Shown here one piece after another: positions 1 through 9,854 of a stretch of 64,000 bases of DNA. Origin of the DNA: Candidatus Methylopumilus universalis (lineage in GTDB: Bacteria; Pseudomonadota; Gammaproteobacteria; Burkholderiales; Methylophilaceae); NCBI RefSeq assembly GCF_006365315.1, contig NZ_CP040968.1:1054001-1118000 (forward strand), in the 5' to 3' direction. Numbering within the stretch: position 1 is the stretch's first letter; each line of letters starts with the position of its first letter. The notes beneath the pieces were generated by a model. The model worked only from the letters and a program-made list of their open reading frames with translations, did not search any database and was not told the origin of the DNA. The position numbers were made by a program, and so were the translations under genes.

Positions 1-53
1 AAAACAACCAGGCGATAAAAATAATTACAAATTATTTTATAAAGAATAAATAC

Positions 54-266
54 TCAAAGATGCTTTTGGATTGCATCAATCACAATTACTTCTAAACCTT
101 TTCCTGCATTTTTTGCAACATGCTCTTTAATTTGATTGCGCATAGGTGGCGCCCAGAATTTTGTTAAATGATTTGCAATTTCTTCTTTCGCTTTTTCCTG
201 ATCTGGGTAAGATTTAAAAAAAGAACCGATTTGATTGGCCATCGTGATAAGTTGATCAATGTTCAT
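54..266 (-). CDS. fdsD: Formate dehydrogenase delta subunit FdsD
   Basis: This 70-residue protein matches the small FdsD subunit found at the end of NAD-linked molybdenum formate dehydrogenase operons. It has the typical N-terminal MNIDQLITMANQIGSFF start and a central FWAPPMRNQI segment. FdsD is thought to help maturation or stability of the FdsABG complex in the cytoplasm and has no redox motif. It lies 2 bp after fdhD and is the last gene of the fdsG-fdsB-fdsA-fdhD-fdsD run. No hairpin terminator is visible in the 53 bases left before the window edge. Confidence 0.9.
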   Translation of the reverse strand: MNIDQLITMANQIGSFFKSYPDQEKAKEEIANHLTKFWAPPMRNQIKEHVAKNAGKGLEVIVIDAIQKHL

Positions 267-268
267 AA

Positions 269-1087
269 TTAATTTTTTGTAACTCTTTCAGTAAAAGTAT
301 AAATCACATATTGAGGGGCTCTTGCAAAGCCAATCAAACATAGTCCATATTTTAACGCAGATCGAATTGCAAGTCCCGTGGGCGCTGATATTGCAATCAG
401 CGTTGATGCACCTAGCATCACTGTTTTTTGAACCATCTCATAACTTGCTCGACTTGTAGTAATTACAAAACCTTTGCCATTAAAGCCTTTTTTTTGAAGG
501 GCACCAATTAATTTATCCAAAGCATTATGTCGACCCACATCTTCGCGGACTAACTGAATTTCTCCTTGTTCATTTGCCCATGCGCATGCATGTGTAGCAC
601 CTGTTTTCTTTTGGAGTGATTGCGTTGTATGAAGTGCCTCGAGTGCTTTTATAATCGCAGTCTCTTTAATTGAAAAAGTGATATCTATCTTTTTTTCTGG
701 CAATCTTAAAGCTTGATCTAAGTTTTCAGCCCCACATAAACCGCAACCAGTTCGGCCAAGAAGATTTCTACGTTTATCTTTTAATGATTGAAAACGAGCT
801 GATGCAATTTCAATTTGAAGTTCAATACCTTTCGGCTGATGAATAATTTCAATTCCATAAATATCGCTTTTATTTTCAATAATACCTTCTGAAAAAGAAA
901 ATCCTAGAGCAAAATCTTCAAGGTCTGAGGGGGAGGCTAACATAACTGCATGTGATATGCCGTTATAGACAAATGCAATTGGCACTTCTTCTGCAATGTC
1001 ATCTTTTTCAACTGTTTTTGAATTACTTTTTAAAACTTCATAAGTCTTAAAACTATGTTCTGTGTCAATAAAAAGGTCTTGTGCCAC
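269..1087 (-). CDS. fdhD: Formate dehydrogenase accessory sulfurtransferase FdhD (FdsC)
   Basis: FdhD passes sulfur from a cysteine desulfurase to the Mo-bisMGD cofactor, which formate dehydrogenases need for activity. The 272-residue length is normal. The family's mobile-loop cysteine pair is present as CGLC at residues 115-118, inside GRTGCGLCGAENL. The C-terminal half has the EDVGRHNALDKLIG block typical of the family. It sits 9 bp downstream of fdsA and 2 bp before fdsD, the usual place of fdsC in fdsGBACD operons. Identification is secure from motif and context. Confidence 0.95.
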   Translation of the reverse strand: MAQDLFIDTEHSFKTYEVLKSNSKTVEKDDIAEEVPIAFVYNGISHAVMLASPSDLEDFALGFSFSEGIIENKSDIYGIEIIHQPKGIELQIEIASARFQSLKDKRRNLLGRTGCGLCGAENLDQALRLPEKKIDITFSIKETAIIKALEALHTTQSLQKKTGATHACAWANEQGEIQLVREDVGRHNALDKLIGALQKKGFNGKGFVITTSRASYEMVQKTVMLGASTLIAISAPTGLAIRSALKYGLCLIGFARAPQYVIYTFTERVTKN

Positions 1088-1096
1088 TTGTTAAAT

Positions 1097-3943
1097 TTAA
1101 TGAATTTTTAATTCTTTAGATTTACCTGCAAATTCAATTTGTTCTTCACTAAAATGTTGGTATTGCTTCTGCCAATCAGATAATTGTGTCACTTTATTTA
1201 CCTGCACAGCTGTTACTTTAAATTCAGGGCAGTTTGTTGCCCAATCTGAATTATCAGTCGTGATCACATTAGCACCTGATTCGGGATGATGGAATGTGGT
1301 ATAAATCACACCAGGTTGAACTCGCTCTGTAATTTGAGCCCTTAATACAGTCTCACCTGATCGACTCACAATACCAACCCAATCACCTGATTGAATACCT
1401 CTTTCTTCAGCGTCATGAGGGTGAATCTCAACTAAATCTTCTTCATGCCACGCTACATTCTTCGTTCTTCTAGTCTGTGCACCCACATTGTACTGAGAAA
1501 GTATTCTTCCCGTCGTTAGGATTAGTGGGTATTTCTGAGTCACTTTTTCTGAAGTAGGCACATATTCAGTAATAATAAATTTACCTTTGCCGCGCACGAA
1601 TTCATCAATATGCATTGTCGGTGTGCCAAGAGGATGTTCATCATTGCAAGGCCATTGAATACTTCCTAATTCATCTAGCTTCTTATAACTTACACCTCTA
1701 AATGTTGGTGTGAGTCTTGCAATCTCATCCATGATGTCTGATGCATGGCTATAGTCCATTTTGTAACCTAAGGCATTAGAAAGCATCTGTGTGATCTCCC
1801 AATCTTCGTATCCATTTTTAGGAGGCATTACTTTTCTCACTCTAGAAATACGTCTTTCTGCATTTGTAAATGTGCCGTTCTTTTCTAAGAATGAAGAGCC
1901 TGGCAAAAATACATGCGCATACATGGCGGTTTCATTTAAAAATAAATCTTGCACAATCACGCACTCCATCGACTCCAATGCATGCGTTACATGTTGTGTA
2001 TTAGGATCTGATTGAGCGATGTCTTCGCCTTCACAATAGAGCGCTTTAAATTGTCCGTCGATAGCGACATCTAACATATTAGGAATTCTTAAGCCAGGTT
2101 CATTTTGTAATTTCACGTCCCATGCTTTTTCAAATAAAGCCAAAGTCGCTTTGTCAGATACATGTCGGTAACCTGGGAATTCATGTGGAAACGATCCCAT
2201 GTCGCAGGCGCCTTGAACATTATTTTGTCCTCTTAAAGGGTTAACCCCTACACCCTCTCGACCGATGTTGCCTGTCAACATAGCAAGATTAGCAATACCC
2301 ATAACCATCGTTGAGCCTTGACTATGTTCAGTGACACCCAGTCCATAATAAATCGCGGCATTACCACCTTTAGCAAAAAGTTTTGCAGCGGCCCTTACAT
2401 CTTTAGCATCTACGCCAGTAAATGCGCTCATCGCTTCAGGTGAATTTTCAGGTTTGGTAATAAAGTCTTTCCATGATTTAAATGCGTCATCTTCACAACG
2501 CGCTTTAATGAAAGAATCATCCATGAGTTTTTCAGTCACAATCACGTGGGCTAATGCATTTACGATAGCAACATTGGAACCAGGTTTAAGTTTTAAATGA
2601 TAATCCGCTTTGATGTGAGGTGAGTTATCAACAAGATCAATAGCACGAGGATCGACAATGATAAGCTTCGCACCTTCTCGTAAACGTCTTTTCATTTGTG
2701 ACGCGAATACAGGATGGCCGTCTGTTGGGTTAGCACCAATGATCATGATCACGTCCGAATGCATGACTGAGTCAAAATTTTGCGTCCCTGCAGACTCGCC
2801 AAGTGTTTGCTTGAGTCCATAGCCTGTGGGTGAATGACAGACGCGTGCGCATGTATCAACATTATTATTACCCAGTGCTGCACGGACTAATTTTTGCACT
2901 ACATAAACTTCTTCGTTCGTACATCGTGAAGATGAAATAGCGCCTACTGAATCACGCCCATATTTTTTTTGAATGCGCTGAATTTCACTCGCTGCATAAT
3001 TAATAGCCACATCCCATGTCACTTTTTCCCAAGGATCATGAATGCTTTTACGAATCATCGGTGTAGTGATGCGATCTTTATGTGTCGCATATCCCCAAGC
3101 AAACCTTCCCTTAACACAGGAATGTCCATGATTAGCACCACCATCTTTGTTGGGTGTCATACGAACTACTTCTTCACCTTTCATTTCTGCATGAAATGAA
3201 CAGCCCACGCCACAATATGCACAAGTCGTTGTGACACTATGTTCTGGAACACCTGCCTCAATAATTGTATTTTCAATAAGGGTTGCTGTTGGGCATGCTT
3301 GCACGCATGCGCCGCATGAAACGCATTCTGAATCTTTAAAATCTTTATTACCTGCTGATACCTTGGAATCAAAACCCCGGCCTTGAATAGTCAGTGCAAA
3401 TGTACCTTGAACTTCTTCACATGCTCTGACACATCTTGAACAAACAATGCATTTTGAAGGATCAAACGTAAAATAAGGATTTGAAGTGTCTTTAACGCTC
3501 TTTAAATGATTTTCACCTTCGTAGCCATAACGCACATCTCGAAGACCAACAGCGCCTGCCATGTCTTGTAATTCGCAATCACCGTTCGTAGCGCAAGTTA
3601 GACAATCCAAAGGATGATCTGAAATATAGAGCTCCATCACACCGCGCCTAATATCAGCGAGCTTAGGTGTTTGTGTATGTACTTTAATGCCTTCAGCAAC
3701 AGGTGTTGTGCATGAAGCTGGATAGCCTCGACGACCTTCAATTTCAACTAAGCAAAGACGGCATGAACCAAAGGGCTCTAGACTATCTGTAGCACATAAT
3801 TTAGGAACGGTAACACCGGATAAAGATGCTGCATGCATGACGGATGTGCCCTCAGGCACTGACACAGACACGCCGTCAATTATTAAATTAACAGTCTTAT
3901 CTGAAATTCTTTTGGGTGTTCCAAAATCTTTTACATCATCCAT
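1097..3943 (-). CDS. fdsA: NAD-dependent formate dehydrogenase, catalytic alpha subunit FdsA
   Basis: This is the molybdenum catalytic subunit that oxidises formate to CO2. From the N terminus it has a [2Fe-2S] ferredoxin domain (Cys 50, 61, 64, 78), a NuoG-type His/Cys cluster (His110, Cys114, 117, 123), two [4Fe-4S] motifs (Cys 165/168/171/175 and 207/210/213/217), and the CxxCxxxC cluster next to the Mo domain (Cys 241/244/248/276). Cys369-His370 in ARVCHSPT fits the Mo ligand and neighbouring catalytic His. The C terminus is a molydopterin-dinucleotide binding domain. At 948 residues it matches FdsA of Rhodobacter and Cupriavidus. It uses Cys, not selenocysteine. It lies 39 bp after fdsB. 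Confidence 0.96.
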   Translation of the reverse strand: MDDVKDFGTPKRISDKTVNLIIDGVSVSVPEGTSVMHAASLSGVTVPKLCATDSLEPFGSCRLCLVEIEGRRGYPASCTTPVAEGIKVHTQTPKLADIRRGVMELYISDHPLDCLTCATNGDCELQDMAGAVGLRDVRYGYEGENHLKSVKDTSNPYFTFDPSKCIVCSRCVRACEEVQGTFALTIQGRGFDSKVSAGNKDFKDSECVSCGACVQACPTATLIENTIIEAGVPEHSVTTTCAYCGVGCSFHAEMKGEEVVRMTPNKDGGANHGHSCVKGRFAWGYATHKDRITTPMIRKSIHDPWEKVTWDVAINYAASEIQRIQKKYGRDSVGAISSSRCTNEEVYVVQKLVRAALGNNNVDTCARVCHSPTGYGLKQTLGESAGTQNFDSVMHSDVIMIIGANPTDGHPVFASQMKRRLREGAKLIIVDPRAIDLVDNSPHIKADYHLKLKPGSNVAIVNALAHVIVTEKLMDDSFIKARCEDDAFKSWKDFITKPENSPEAMSAFTGVDAKDVRAAAKLFAKGGNAAIYYGLGVTEHSQGSTMVMGIANLAMLTGNIGREGVGVNPLRGQNNVQGACDMGSFPHEFPGYRHVSDKATLALFEKAWDVKLQNEPGLRIPNMLDVAIDGQFKALYCEGEDIAQSDPNTQHVTHALESMECVIVQDLFLNETAMYAHVFLPGSSFLEKNGTFTNAERRISRVRKVMPPKNGYEDWEITQMLSNALGYKMDYSHASDIMDEIARLTPTFRGVSYKKLDELGSIQWPCNDEHPLGTPTMHIDEFVRGKGKFIITEYVPTSEKVTQKYPLILTTGRILSQYNVGAQTRRTKNVAWHEEDLVEIHPHDAEERGIQSGDWVGIVSRSGETVLRAQITERVQPGVIYTTFHHPESGANVITTDNSDWATNCPEFKVTAVQVNKVTQLSDWQKQYQHFSEEQIEFAGKSKELKIH

Positions 3944-3982
3944 ATTTTATCTCTAAATAAATCACCAAATTACCCTATCAGT

Positions 3983-5536
3983 CTATGCCTTGAGCTCTTT
4001 TGCATCAACCCCAAAATCTTTAGGGAAATGATTTAAAGCACTCAATACTGGATAAGGCGTCATACCGCCCAGTGCACATAAAGAACCATTTAACATGGTA
4101 TCTGAGAGGTCTCTGATTAATGCGACATGTTTTTTAACTTCTTGTCCATTGATGATGTGATCGATCACTTCGACACCGCGCGTGGATCCTATCCGACAAG
4201 GTGTACATTTTCCGCATGATTCGATAGCACAAAAATCAAATGCATAGCGCGCCATCTTTGCCATATTGACTGTCTCATCAAACGCTACAATGCCGCCATG
4301 TCCTAATACTGCCCAGATCTCAGAAAATTTTTCATAGTCAAGCGGAGTATCAAATTGAGACTCAGGCAAATAAGCACCCAAAGGTCCCCCTACTTGCACG
4401 GCCTTAATTGGCTTGCCTGACAAAGAGCCGCCACCAAAATCGTAAAGGAGCTCTCTTAAAGTAATACCGAATGCTTTTTCAATCAATCCCGTCTTTTTTA
4501 AATTGCCGGCAAGCTGAATCGGAAGTGTGCCTCTGGATTTGCCCATACCAAAGTCTTGATAATACTTAGCACCTTTAGCCAAAATAATAGGGATAGTAGC
4601 TAACGAAATCACATTATTCACAACGGTCGGTTTACCAAATAAACCTTCAATCGCAGGGAGTGGCGGCTTAAATCTAACCAACCCTCTCTTGCCTTCTAAG
4701 CTTTCTAAAAGTGAAGTTTCTTCACCACATATATATGCACCTGCCGCACGCCTTACTTCTAAATGAAAGGCTTTGCCAGATTTTAAAATATCGTCGCCTA
4801 AGTAGCCTGCGCCCTTGGCTATATCAATAGCTTGATTTAAAGTTTTTAGCGCATGAGGGTATTCAGAACGTAAATAGATATAGCCTTGTGAAGCTCCGAC
4901 TGCAAGGCCGGCTATGATCATCCCTTCAATGAGCACGAAAGGATCGCCTTCCATAATCATGCGATCTGAATAGGTACCTGAGTCGCCTTCATCCGCATTA
5001 CATACAATATATTTTTGTATCGCTTTAGTATCTAAAACTGTTTTCCATTTAATACCTGTAGGAAAAGCAGCGCCGCCTCGGCCTCGCAAACCAGAATCTG
5101 TCACTGTCTGAACAATCGCTTGTGGATTTAAATTTAGCGCATTCTTTAAGCCTTGAAATCCGTCATGCTCAATGTATTGATCAATACTGGTGGGCTCAGT
5201 AATGCCCATGCGCGCAAAAGTTAGGCGCTCTTGTTTTTTTAACCAATCGATTTCTGATACCAGGCCTAATGCAAGATGATGTTTACCACCATTAATAAAA
5301 TCTGCATCAAATAATGACTTCGCGTCACTTGGATTAATGGGACCAAATCCTATACGGCCTTGAACTGTTTCGACTTCAACCAATGTTTCTAACCAAAACA
5401 ATCCGCGCGAACTATTTCGTACGATTTGAATGTCTAGTTTTCTGGCTTGCGCTTCTTTTAATATAGCTTCTGCAACTTGATCTGCGCCAAGCGATAATGC
5501 GGTGGAATCTTTCGATACAAAAATTTTAATACTCAT
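3983..5536 (-). CDS. fdsB: NAD-dependent formate dehydrogenase, diaphorase beta subunit FdsB
   Basis: This NuoF-like subunit binds FMN and NAD and moves electrons from the FdsA clusters to NAD+. The FMN/NADH glycine-rich segment [10 protein letters not shown] lies near residues 152-161, followed by [14 protein letters not shown]. The C-terminal [4Fe-4S] ligands are Cys 441, 444, 447 and 487 (SCGKCTPCR and SLCALGG). The N-terminal ~90 residues look like a thioredoxin-fold domain without cysteine ligands, as in other FdsB proteins. Its start overlaps the fdsG stop by 4 bases (ATGA type), which suggests translational coupling. Confidence 0.95.
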   Translation of the reverse strand: MSIKIFVSKDSTALSLGADQVAEAILKEAQARKLDIQIVRNSSRGLFWLETLVEVETVQGRIGFGPINPSDAKSLFDADFINGGKHHLALGLVSEIDWLKKQERLTFARMGITEPTSIDQYIEHDGFQGLKNALNLNPQAIVQTVTDSGLRGRGGAAFPTGIKWKTVLDTKAIQKYIVCNADEGDSGTYSDRMIMEGDPFVLIEGMIIAGLAVGASQGYIYLRSEYPHALKTLNQAIDIAKGAGYLGDDILKSGKAFHLEVRRAAGAYICGEETSLLESLEGKRGLVRFKPPLPAIEGLFGKPTVVNNVISLATIPIILAKGAKYYQDFGMGKSRGTLPIQLAGNLKKTGLIEKAFGITLRELLYDFGGGSLSGKPIKAVQVGGPLGAYLPESQFDTPLDYEKFSEIWAVLGHGGIVAFDETVNMAKMARYAFDFCAIESCGKCTPCRIGSTRGVEVIDHIINGQEVKKHVALIRDLSDTMLNGSLCALGGMTPYPVLSALNHFPKDFGVDAKELKA

Positions 5537-6060
5537 GATGCACGCTTTAAATCTGAAATAAGTTGATCTATTTTTTTACTGTCTACTCGGCCATAAACTT
5601 CTTCATCGATCATCACCGCAGGAGAGCATGCACAATTGCCTAAACAATAAATGGGCTCTAAAGTAATAGCGCCATCAGCGGTTGTTTCATGAAACTCGAC
5701 ACCGAGTTTATTTTTAATATGATTCTCAAGCGCTTCACTTCCCAAAGCCTGACAAGATTCTGCGCGACACACTTGAAGAATATGGCGGCCAGGTTTATGG
5801 GATCTAAAATGATGGTAAAAAGTCACAACGCCATGGACTTCTGCCACTGACAAACTAAGTCCTTTAGAGATTAAAGGATAGGCGATTTCTGGCACAAAAC
5901 CTAAGTCATCCTGGATAGCGTGCAAAAGGGGCAATAAGGCGCCAGGCATAGACTGGTGCTCAAAAATATGCTGATTTATGATCTTAAGATCATTTGGATT
6001 TAAGACAAGGTCTTCCAACGATATCTCCAGATTTTTCTTGAGTGCTTGGCTCAAGAGCAA
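5533..6060 (-). CDS. fdsG: NAD-dependent formate dehydrogenase, gamma subunit FdsG
   Basis: This NuoE-like subunit carries one [2Fe-2S] cluster that completes the electron path to the FMN subunit. The four ligands are Cys98, Cys103, Cys139 and Cys143 (VCRAESC and CLGNCAC). At 175 residues it is within the family range. It is the first gene of the fds operon. The 72-bp gap to the divergent oxidoreductase gene at 6133 must hold the operon's promoter. That gap is AT-rich, and I could not pick out a convincing -35/-10 pair. Confidence 0.94.
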   Translation of the reverse strand: MLLSQALKKNLEISLEDLVLNPNDLKIINQHIFEHQSMPGALLPLLHAIQDDLGFVPEIAYPLISKGLSLSVAEVHGVVTFYHHFRSHKPGRHILQVCRAESCQALGSEALENHIKNKLGVEFHETTADGAITLEPIYCLGNCACSPAVMIDEEVYGRVDSKKIDQLISDLKRAS

Positions 6061-6132
6061 AATAAAATAGTATTATAAATTACCAGGATGATATTCACTT
6101 AAGTAATTTCATTATTGAAGGGGTGTTTAAAG

Positions 6133-8256
6133 ATGGGAACACAAAAAGAAAGCAAATATTTTCATGGGGGCTGCCCTCATGACTGTCCTGACACTTGCTC
6201 AATGGTTTATGAGGTAGAAGACAATAAACTCATAGGCGTTAAAGGCAATGCGGATCATCCAATGACACGTGGTGGGCTGTGTGTGAAACTTCAAGATTAT
6301 GAAAAACGCCACTACCATCCAGACCGCCTTCTATATCCTATGAAGCGAATCGGTCCAAAGGGAACAAAACAATTTCAAAGAATTTCCTGGGACGAAGCGC
6401 TCGATACCATAGTTAATAAATGGCAATCCATTATTAAAGAATTTGGTTCAGAAGCCATTATGCCAAACAGCTACTTAGGCAATCAAGGCTTGGTGCATGG
6501 CATGAACGGGGGAGACTCTTTCTTTGCTCGATTAGGAGCAACCGTTACTGAAAGAACATTCTGCGGAGAGGGTTCGGCCACGGCTTGGCTGCTTACCCTT
6601 GGCCCCACTGCAGGGGTCGATCCAGAGAGCTTTATTCATTCGAAATTTATTATTATTTGGGCTTGTAATTCGGTGAGCACCAATATTCACCATTGGCATA
6701 TTGTTAAAGAAGCGCAAAAAAAAGGCTCAAAGGTTGTTGTCATTGATGCTTATGCTTCAAGAACGGCTAAAGAAGCAGATTGGCATATTTGTCCCAAGCC
6801 TGGCACTGACGGTGCTTTAGCGATGGCAATGATGCATGTGATTATTGAAGAAGGATTGGTGGATCAAGACTATGTAGACAAATATACAGTAGGCTTTCCA
6901 GAATTAGCAGAACTGGCAAAAAAGAGAAGTCCTGAGTGGGCAGAAGAAATCACGGGCGTCTCAGCGAATGATATTCGAAAATTAGCCCGAGAATATGCAA
7001 CGACCCAACCATCAGCTATCAGAATTGGTGTAGCCCTTGAAAAAAGCTGGGGAGGCGGTCAAGCAATTAGAGCCGTTGCATCTCTTCCAGCACTTACTGG
7101 AGCTTGGCGTCACGTAGGTGGAGGCATCCTTCAATTCCCAGTATGGGAGCAGCCTTATAGATTTGATGTCATTTGCAGGCCTGACTTAATTCCAGAAGGC
7201 ACACAAGTTGTTAATAACCTTCAGCTGGGCCGTGTTTTAACGGGCGAACAAAAACTAAAAGTGCCTATCAAGTCAATGATGTGCTGGAATACAAATCCCG
7301 TCACTCAATCAACGGAAAGCGAAAAAATCTTAGAGGGCTTGAAGCGCGAAGATCTATTTTTAGTTTCCGCAGAGCACTTTATTTCCGATACTGCAGCCTA
7401 TGCTGATATTCTGCTTCCAGCATCCATGGGGGCAGAACAAGAAGATATCATTTTATCTTGGGGTCATTTATACCTCACCTACAATACAAAATGTATAGAA
7501 TCCCCAGGTGAAGCCGTGCCAAATTATGAAATTTTCAGACGTCTTGCTAAAAGATTTGGTTTTGAAGAAGAATGTTTTAAATGGTCAGATACTGAATGTC
7601 TTCAACATTATATCGACTGGAATTCTCCGGCCTGTAAAGACATTGATTTGGATTATTTAAAAAAACATGGTTATGCGAGAATCAATGTGGGCACAAAAGA
7701 TAATCGAGCGCCTCACAAGGAAGGAAAGTTTCCAACACCATCTGGCAAATGTGAATTTAGGATAGTCGGGGCTAAGAATTTTGTTGCTGGGCCTTTTAGG
7801 CAAATGTACGAAGCTTTTCAGCCAGGAGATGATATTCCTGAGCTGCCTGATTATGTGCCGTCCAAAGAAACAGCATCCGCAAATCCAGCTTTAGCTAAAA
7901 AATATCCATTAAATATTTTGGCGCCAAAAAGTCATGGCTTCATTAATTCGAGTTACGCCAATATCGAAAATAAGCTTAAGGCTCAAGGAGAGCAGTTTGT
8001 GATGATTCACCCATTGGATGCAGAAGAAAGGGGCATTAAAAATGGCGATCGAGCTAAAGTATTTAACGATCGAGGATTTTTTGAAGCTGTATCAAAGATA
8101 ACAACCGATGTTAATAAAGGAATCGTAGTTACAACACTGGGCTATTGGAGACAACTAAATAATGGTGTCGTCAATTCAGTGAGCTCCAATGCTTTTGGTG
8201 ATATGGGAAACTCACCAACTTCCCATGATTGCTTGGTCGAAGTTCAATTAGCTTAA
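6133..8256 (+). CDS. Molybdopterin oxidoreductase, probable second formate dehydrogenase (Fdh4A-like)
   Basis: This 707-residue member of the DMSO-reductase superfamily has an N-terminal [4Fe-4S] site (Cys 14, 18, 22 and 50, from CPHDCPDTC and GGLC) and a C-terminal dinucleotide-binding domain near LAPKSHGFINSSYAN. Methylophilaceae commonly carry a second molybdenum formate dehydrogenase, called FDH4, alongside Fds, and I infer this role from family and context. The Mo ligand is less clear than in FdsA; Cys144 in TFCGEGSA is the best candidate. The ATG at 6133 is preferred over an in-frame TTG at 6115 because GAAGGGG lies 9 bases upstream. No small electron-transfer partner is adjacent. Other Mo/W oxidoreductase substrates cannot be excluded. 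Confidence 0.75.
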   Translation: MGTQKESKYFHGGCPHDCPDTCSMVYEVEDNKLIGVKGNADHPMTRGGLCVKLQDYEKRHYHPDRLLYPMKRIGPKGTKQFQRISWDEALDTIVNKWQSIIKEFGSEAIMPNSYLGNQGLVHGMNGGDSFFARLGATVTERTFCGEGSATAWLLTLGPTAGVDPESFIHSKFIIIWACNSVSTNIHHWHIVKEAQKKGSKVVVIDAYASRTAKEADWHICPKPGTDGALAMAMMHVIIEEGLVDQDYVDKYTVGFPELAELAKKRSPEWAEEITGVSANDIRKLAREYATTQPSAIRIGVALEKSWGGGQAIRAVASLPALTGAWRHVGGGILQFPVWEQPYRFDVICRPDLIPEGTQVVNNLQLGRVLTGEQKLKVPIKSMMCWNTNPVTQSTESEKILEGLKREDLFLVSAEHFISDTAAYADILLPASMGAEQEDIILSWGHLYLTYNTKCIESPGEAVPNYEIFRRLAKRFGFEEECFKWSDTECLQHYIDWNSPACKDIDLDYLKKHGYARINVGTKDNRAPHKEGKFPTPSGKCEFRIVGAKNFVAGPFRQMYEAFQPGDDIPELPDYVPSKETASANPALAKKYPLNILAPKSHGFINSSYANIENKLKAQGEQFVMIHPLDAEERGIKNGDRAKVFNDRGFFEAVSKITTDVNKGIVVTTLGYWRQLNNGVVNSVSSNAFGDMGNSPTSHDCLVEVQLA

Positions 8257-8267
8257 TTAAATTGACA

Positions 8268-9272
8268 ATGCAGAGCCCTCCGCTTATGGGATTAACAGAT
8301 CAATTTCATCGAAAGATTAATTATCTTCGATTATCTATTACCGATCGATGCGATTTTCGTTGTGTTTATTGTATGAGCGAAGATATGCAATTTTTACCTC
8401 GTGACGAAGTTCTTTCTCTTGAAGAATCTGCAAGAATTATAAAAATTTTTGCTTCTCTTGGTGTCACAAAAGTAAGGATTACGGGTGGTGAGCCTTTAGT
8501 TAGAAAAAATATTTCGTGGCTTTTTCATGAAATATCAACTATTAAACCTCTAAAAGAAATTGTCATTACAACGAATGGTAGTCAGCTAGCGCAGCATGCG
8601 CATATGCTTAAAATGTCGCAAGTTAAACGTATTAATATTAGCCTTGATAGTCTTGATCCCGTTCTTTTCAAAAAAATCACGCGCACGGGTGACTTAAATA
8701 AAGTACTGCTCGGTATTGATGAGGCCATCAAAGAAGGCTTTTCGAATCTCAAACTTAATTCCGTTTTAATGAAAGGGATTAATGATCACGAAGCCATCGA
8801 TTTAGTTAACTTTGCATTGCATAAAAAGATGGATATTTCTTTTATTGAAGAAATGCCTTTGGGTGACATTGACCATAAAAGAAAAGATACTTTTGTCAGT
8901 AATAATGAAGTCTTAAAAAAATTACAGGCTCATTTTAATTTAATCCCCACCACTTTTTCTTCTGGCGGTCCTGCTAAATATTGGCAAATTGCAAATCAAT
9001 CTTCTAAGATTGGTTTTATTTCTCCGCACAGTCATAATTTTTGCGACACGTGTAATCGCGTTAGAGTTTCATCTAAGGGCGAATTATTTTTATGCTTAGG
9101 GCAGGAAGAAAAAATTGAGCTCATGCCTCTTTTACGTCAGTATCCAAATGAAGACTGGCCAATTCAAAAAGCCATTATAGAGAGTATGGCGATCAAACCA
9201 GAAGCACACAACTTTAATCTTGATGCAACAAAACCTGCAGTTGTGCGATTTATGTCGCATACCGGAGGTTAA
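8268..9272 (+). CDS. moaA: GTP 3',8-cyclase MoaA
   Basis: MoaA is a radical SAM enzyme that turns GTP into the precursor of cyclic pyranopterin, the first step of molybdenum cofactor synthesis. The radical-SAM triad is Cys28/Cys32/Cys35 (RCDFRCVYC). The second cluster lies in FCDTCNRVRVSSKGELFLC near residues 260-278. The protein ends in the conserved GG dipeptide. The start is uncertain: ATG at 8268 or ATG at 8286 both clear the upstream stop and neither has a strong ribosome-binding site. It follows the molybdo-oxidoreductase gene by 11 bp and leads mobA by 6 bp, so cofactor supply is probably co-transcribed with an enzyme that uses it. Confidence 0.94.
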   Translation: MQSPPLMGLTDQFHRKINYLRLSITDRCDFRCVYCMSEDMQFLPRDEVLSLEESARIIKIFASLGVTKVRITGGEPLVRKNISWLFHEISTIKPLKEIVITTNGSQLAQHAHMLKMSQVKRINISLDSLDPVLFKKITRTGDLNKVLLGIDEAIKEGFSNLKLNSVLMKGINDHEAIDLVNFALHKKMDISFIEEMPLGDIDHKRKDTFVSNNEVLKKLQAHFNLIPTTFSSGGPAKYWQIANQSSKIGFISPHSHNFCDTCNRVRVSSKGELFLCLGQEEKIELMPLLRQYPNEDWPIQKAIIESMAIKPEAHNFNLDATKPAVVRFMSHTGG

Positions 9273-9278
9273 ATTCAA

Positions 9279-9854
9279 ATGAATAACTCAGCCACTGTAG
9301 TCATTTTAGCGGGTGGCCAATCAAAGCGGATGCAAGTTCAAAATAAAGCGATTATTTTATTTGAAGGTAAGCCCTTGATAGCTCATGTCATTGACCGCAT
9401 GAAGATTCAGGCAAAATATACCGTCATCAACACACATCGAAATCAAAAGGATTATGAAATATTTCATTTGCCACTTATTGATGACATATTAGATGTCCAG
9501 GAGGGTCCGCTTTTAGGTATCTTAACCAGCCTTCAAGCAATCAAAACGGATTGGATACAATTTGTACCTTGCGATACGCCCTCCCTGCCAAGCAATCTCA
9601 TTGCAATATTAATGAAAGCCGTCGAATCCGAGAAAACTTTAGTTGCAGTACCGGAAACGAGTGACGGTTTGCAGTCATCTTGTCTTTTATGTCACTCATC
9701 AACATTAAACAATCTTCAGATTTTTTTCAATCAAGGGGGCCGAAAAATTGAAGACTGGATTCGTCAGTTACCTTTTTCAATTGTGCCATTTAACGATGAG
9801 TCACAATTTTTAAATGTAAACACTCAAGAAGAATTGAAAAAAGCATATTCATGA
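9279..9854 (+). CDS. mobA: Molybdenum cofactor guanylyltransferase MobA
   Basis: MobA joins GMP from GTP to molybdopterin to make the MGD form used by formate dehydrogenases. The nucleotide-binding signature appears as VILAGGQSKRM at residues 8-18, then NKAIILFEGKPL. Asn22 stands where most members have Asp in the GxDK motif. The region QFVPCDTPSLP fits the metal-binding Asp. Length (191 aa) is normal. It lies between moaA and moeA and its stop overlaps the moeA start by 4 bases. Confidence 0.88.
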   Translation: MNNSATVVILAGGQSKRMQVQNKAIILFEGKPLIAHVIDRMKIQAKYTVINTHRNQKDYEIFHLPLIDDILDVQEGPLLGILTSLQAIKTDWIQFVPCDTPSLPSNLIAILMKAVESEKTLVAVPETSDGLQSSCLLCHSSTLNNLQIFFNQGGRKIEDWIRQLPFSIVPFNDESQFLNVNTQEELKKAYS

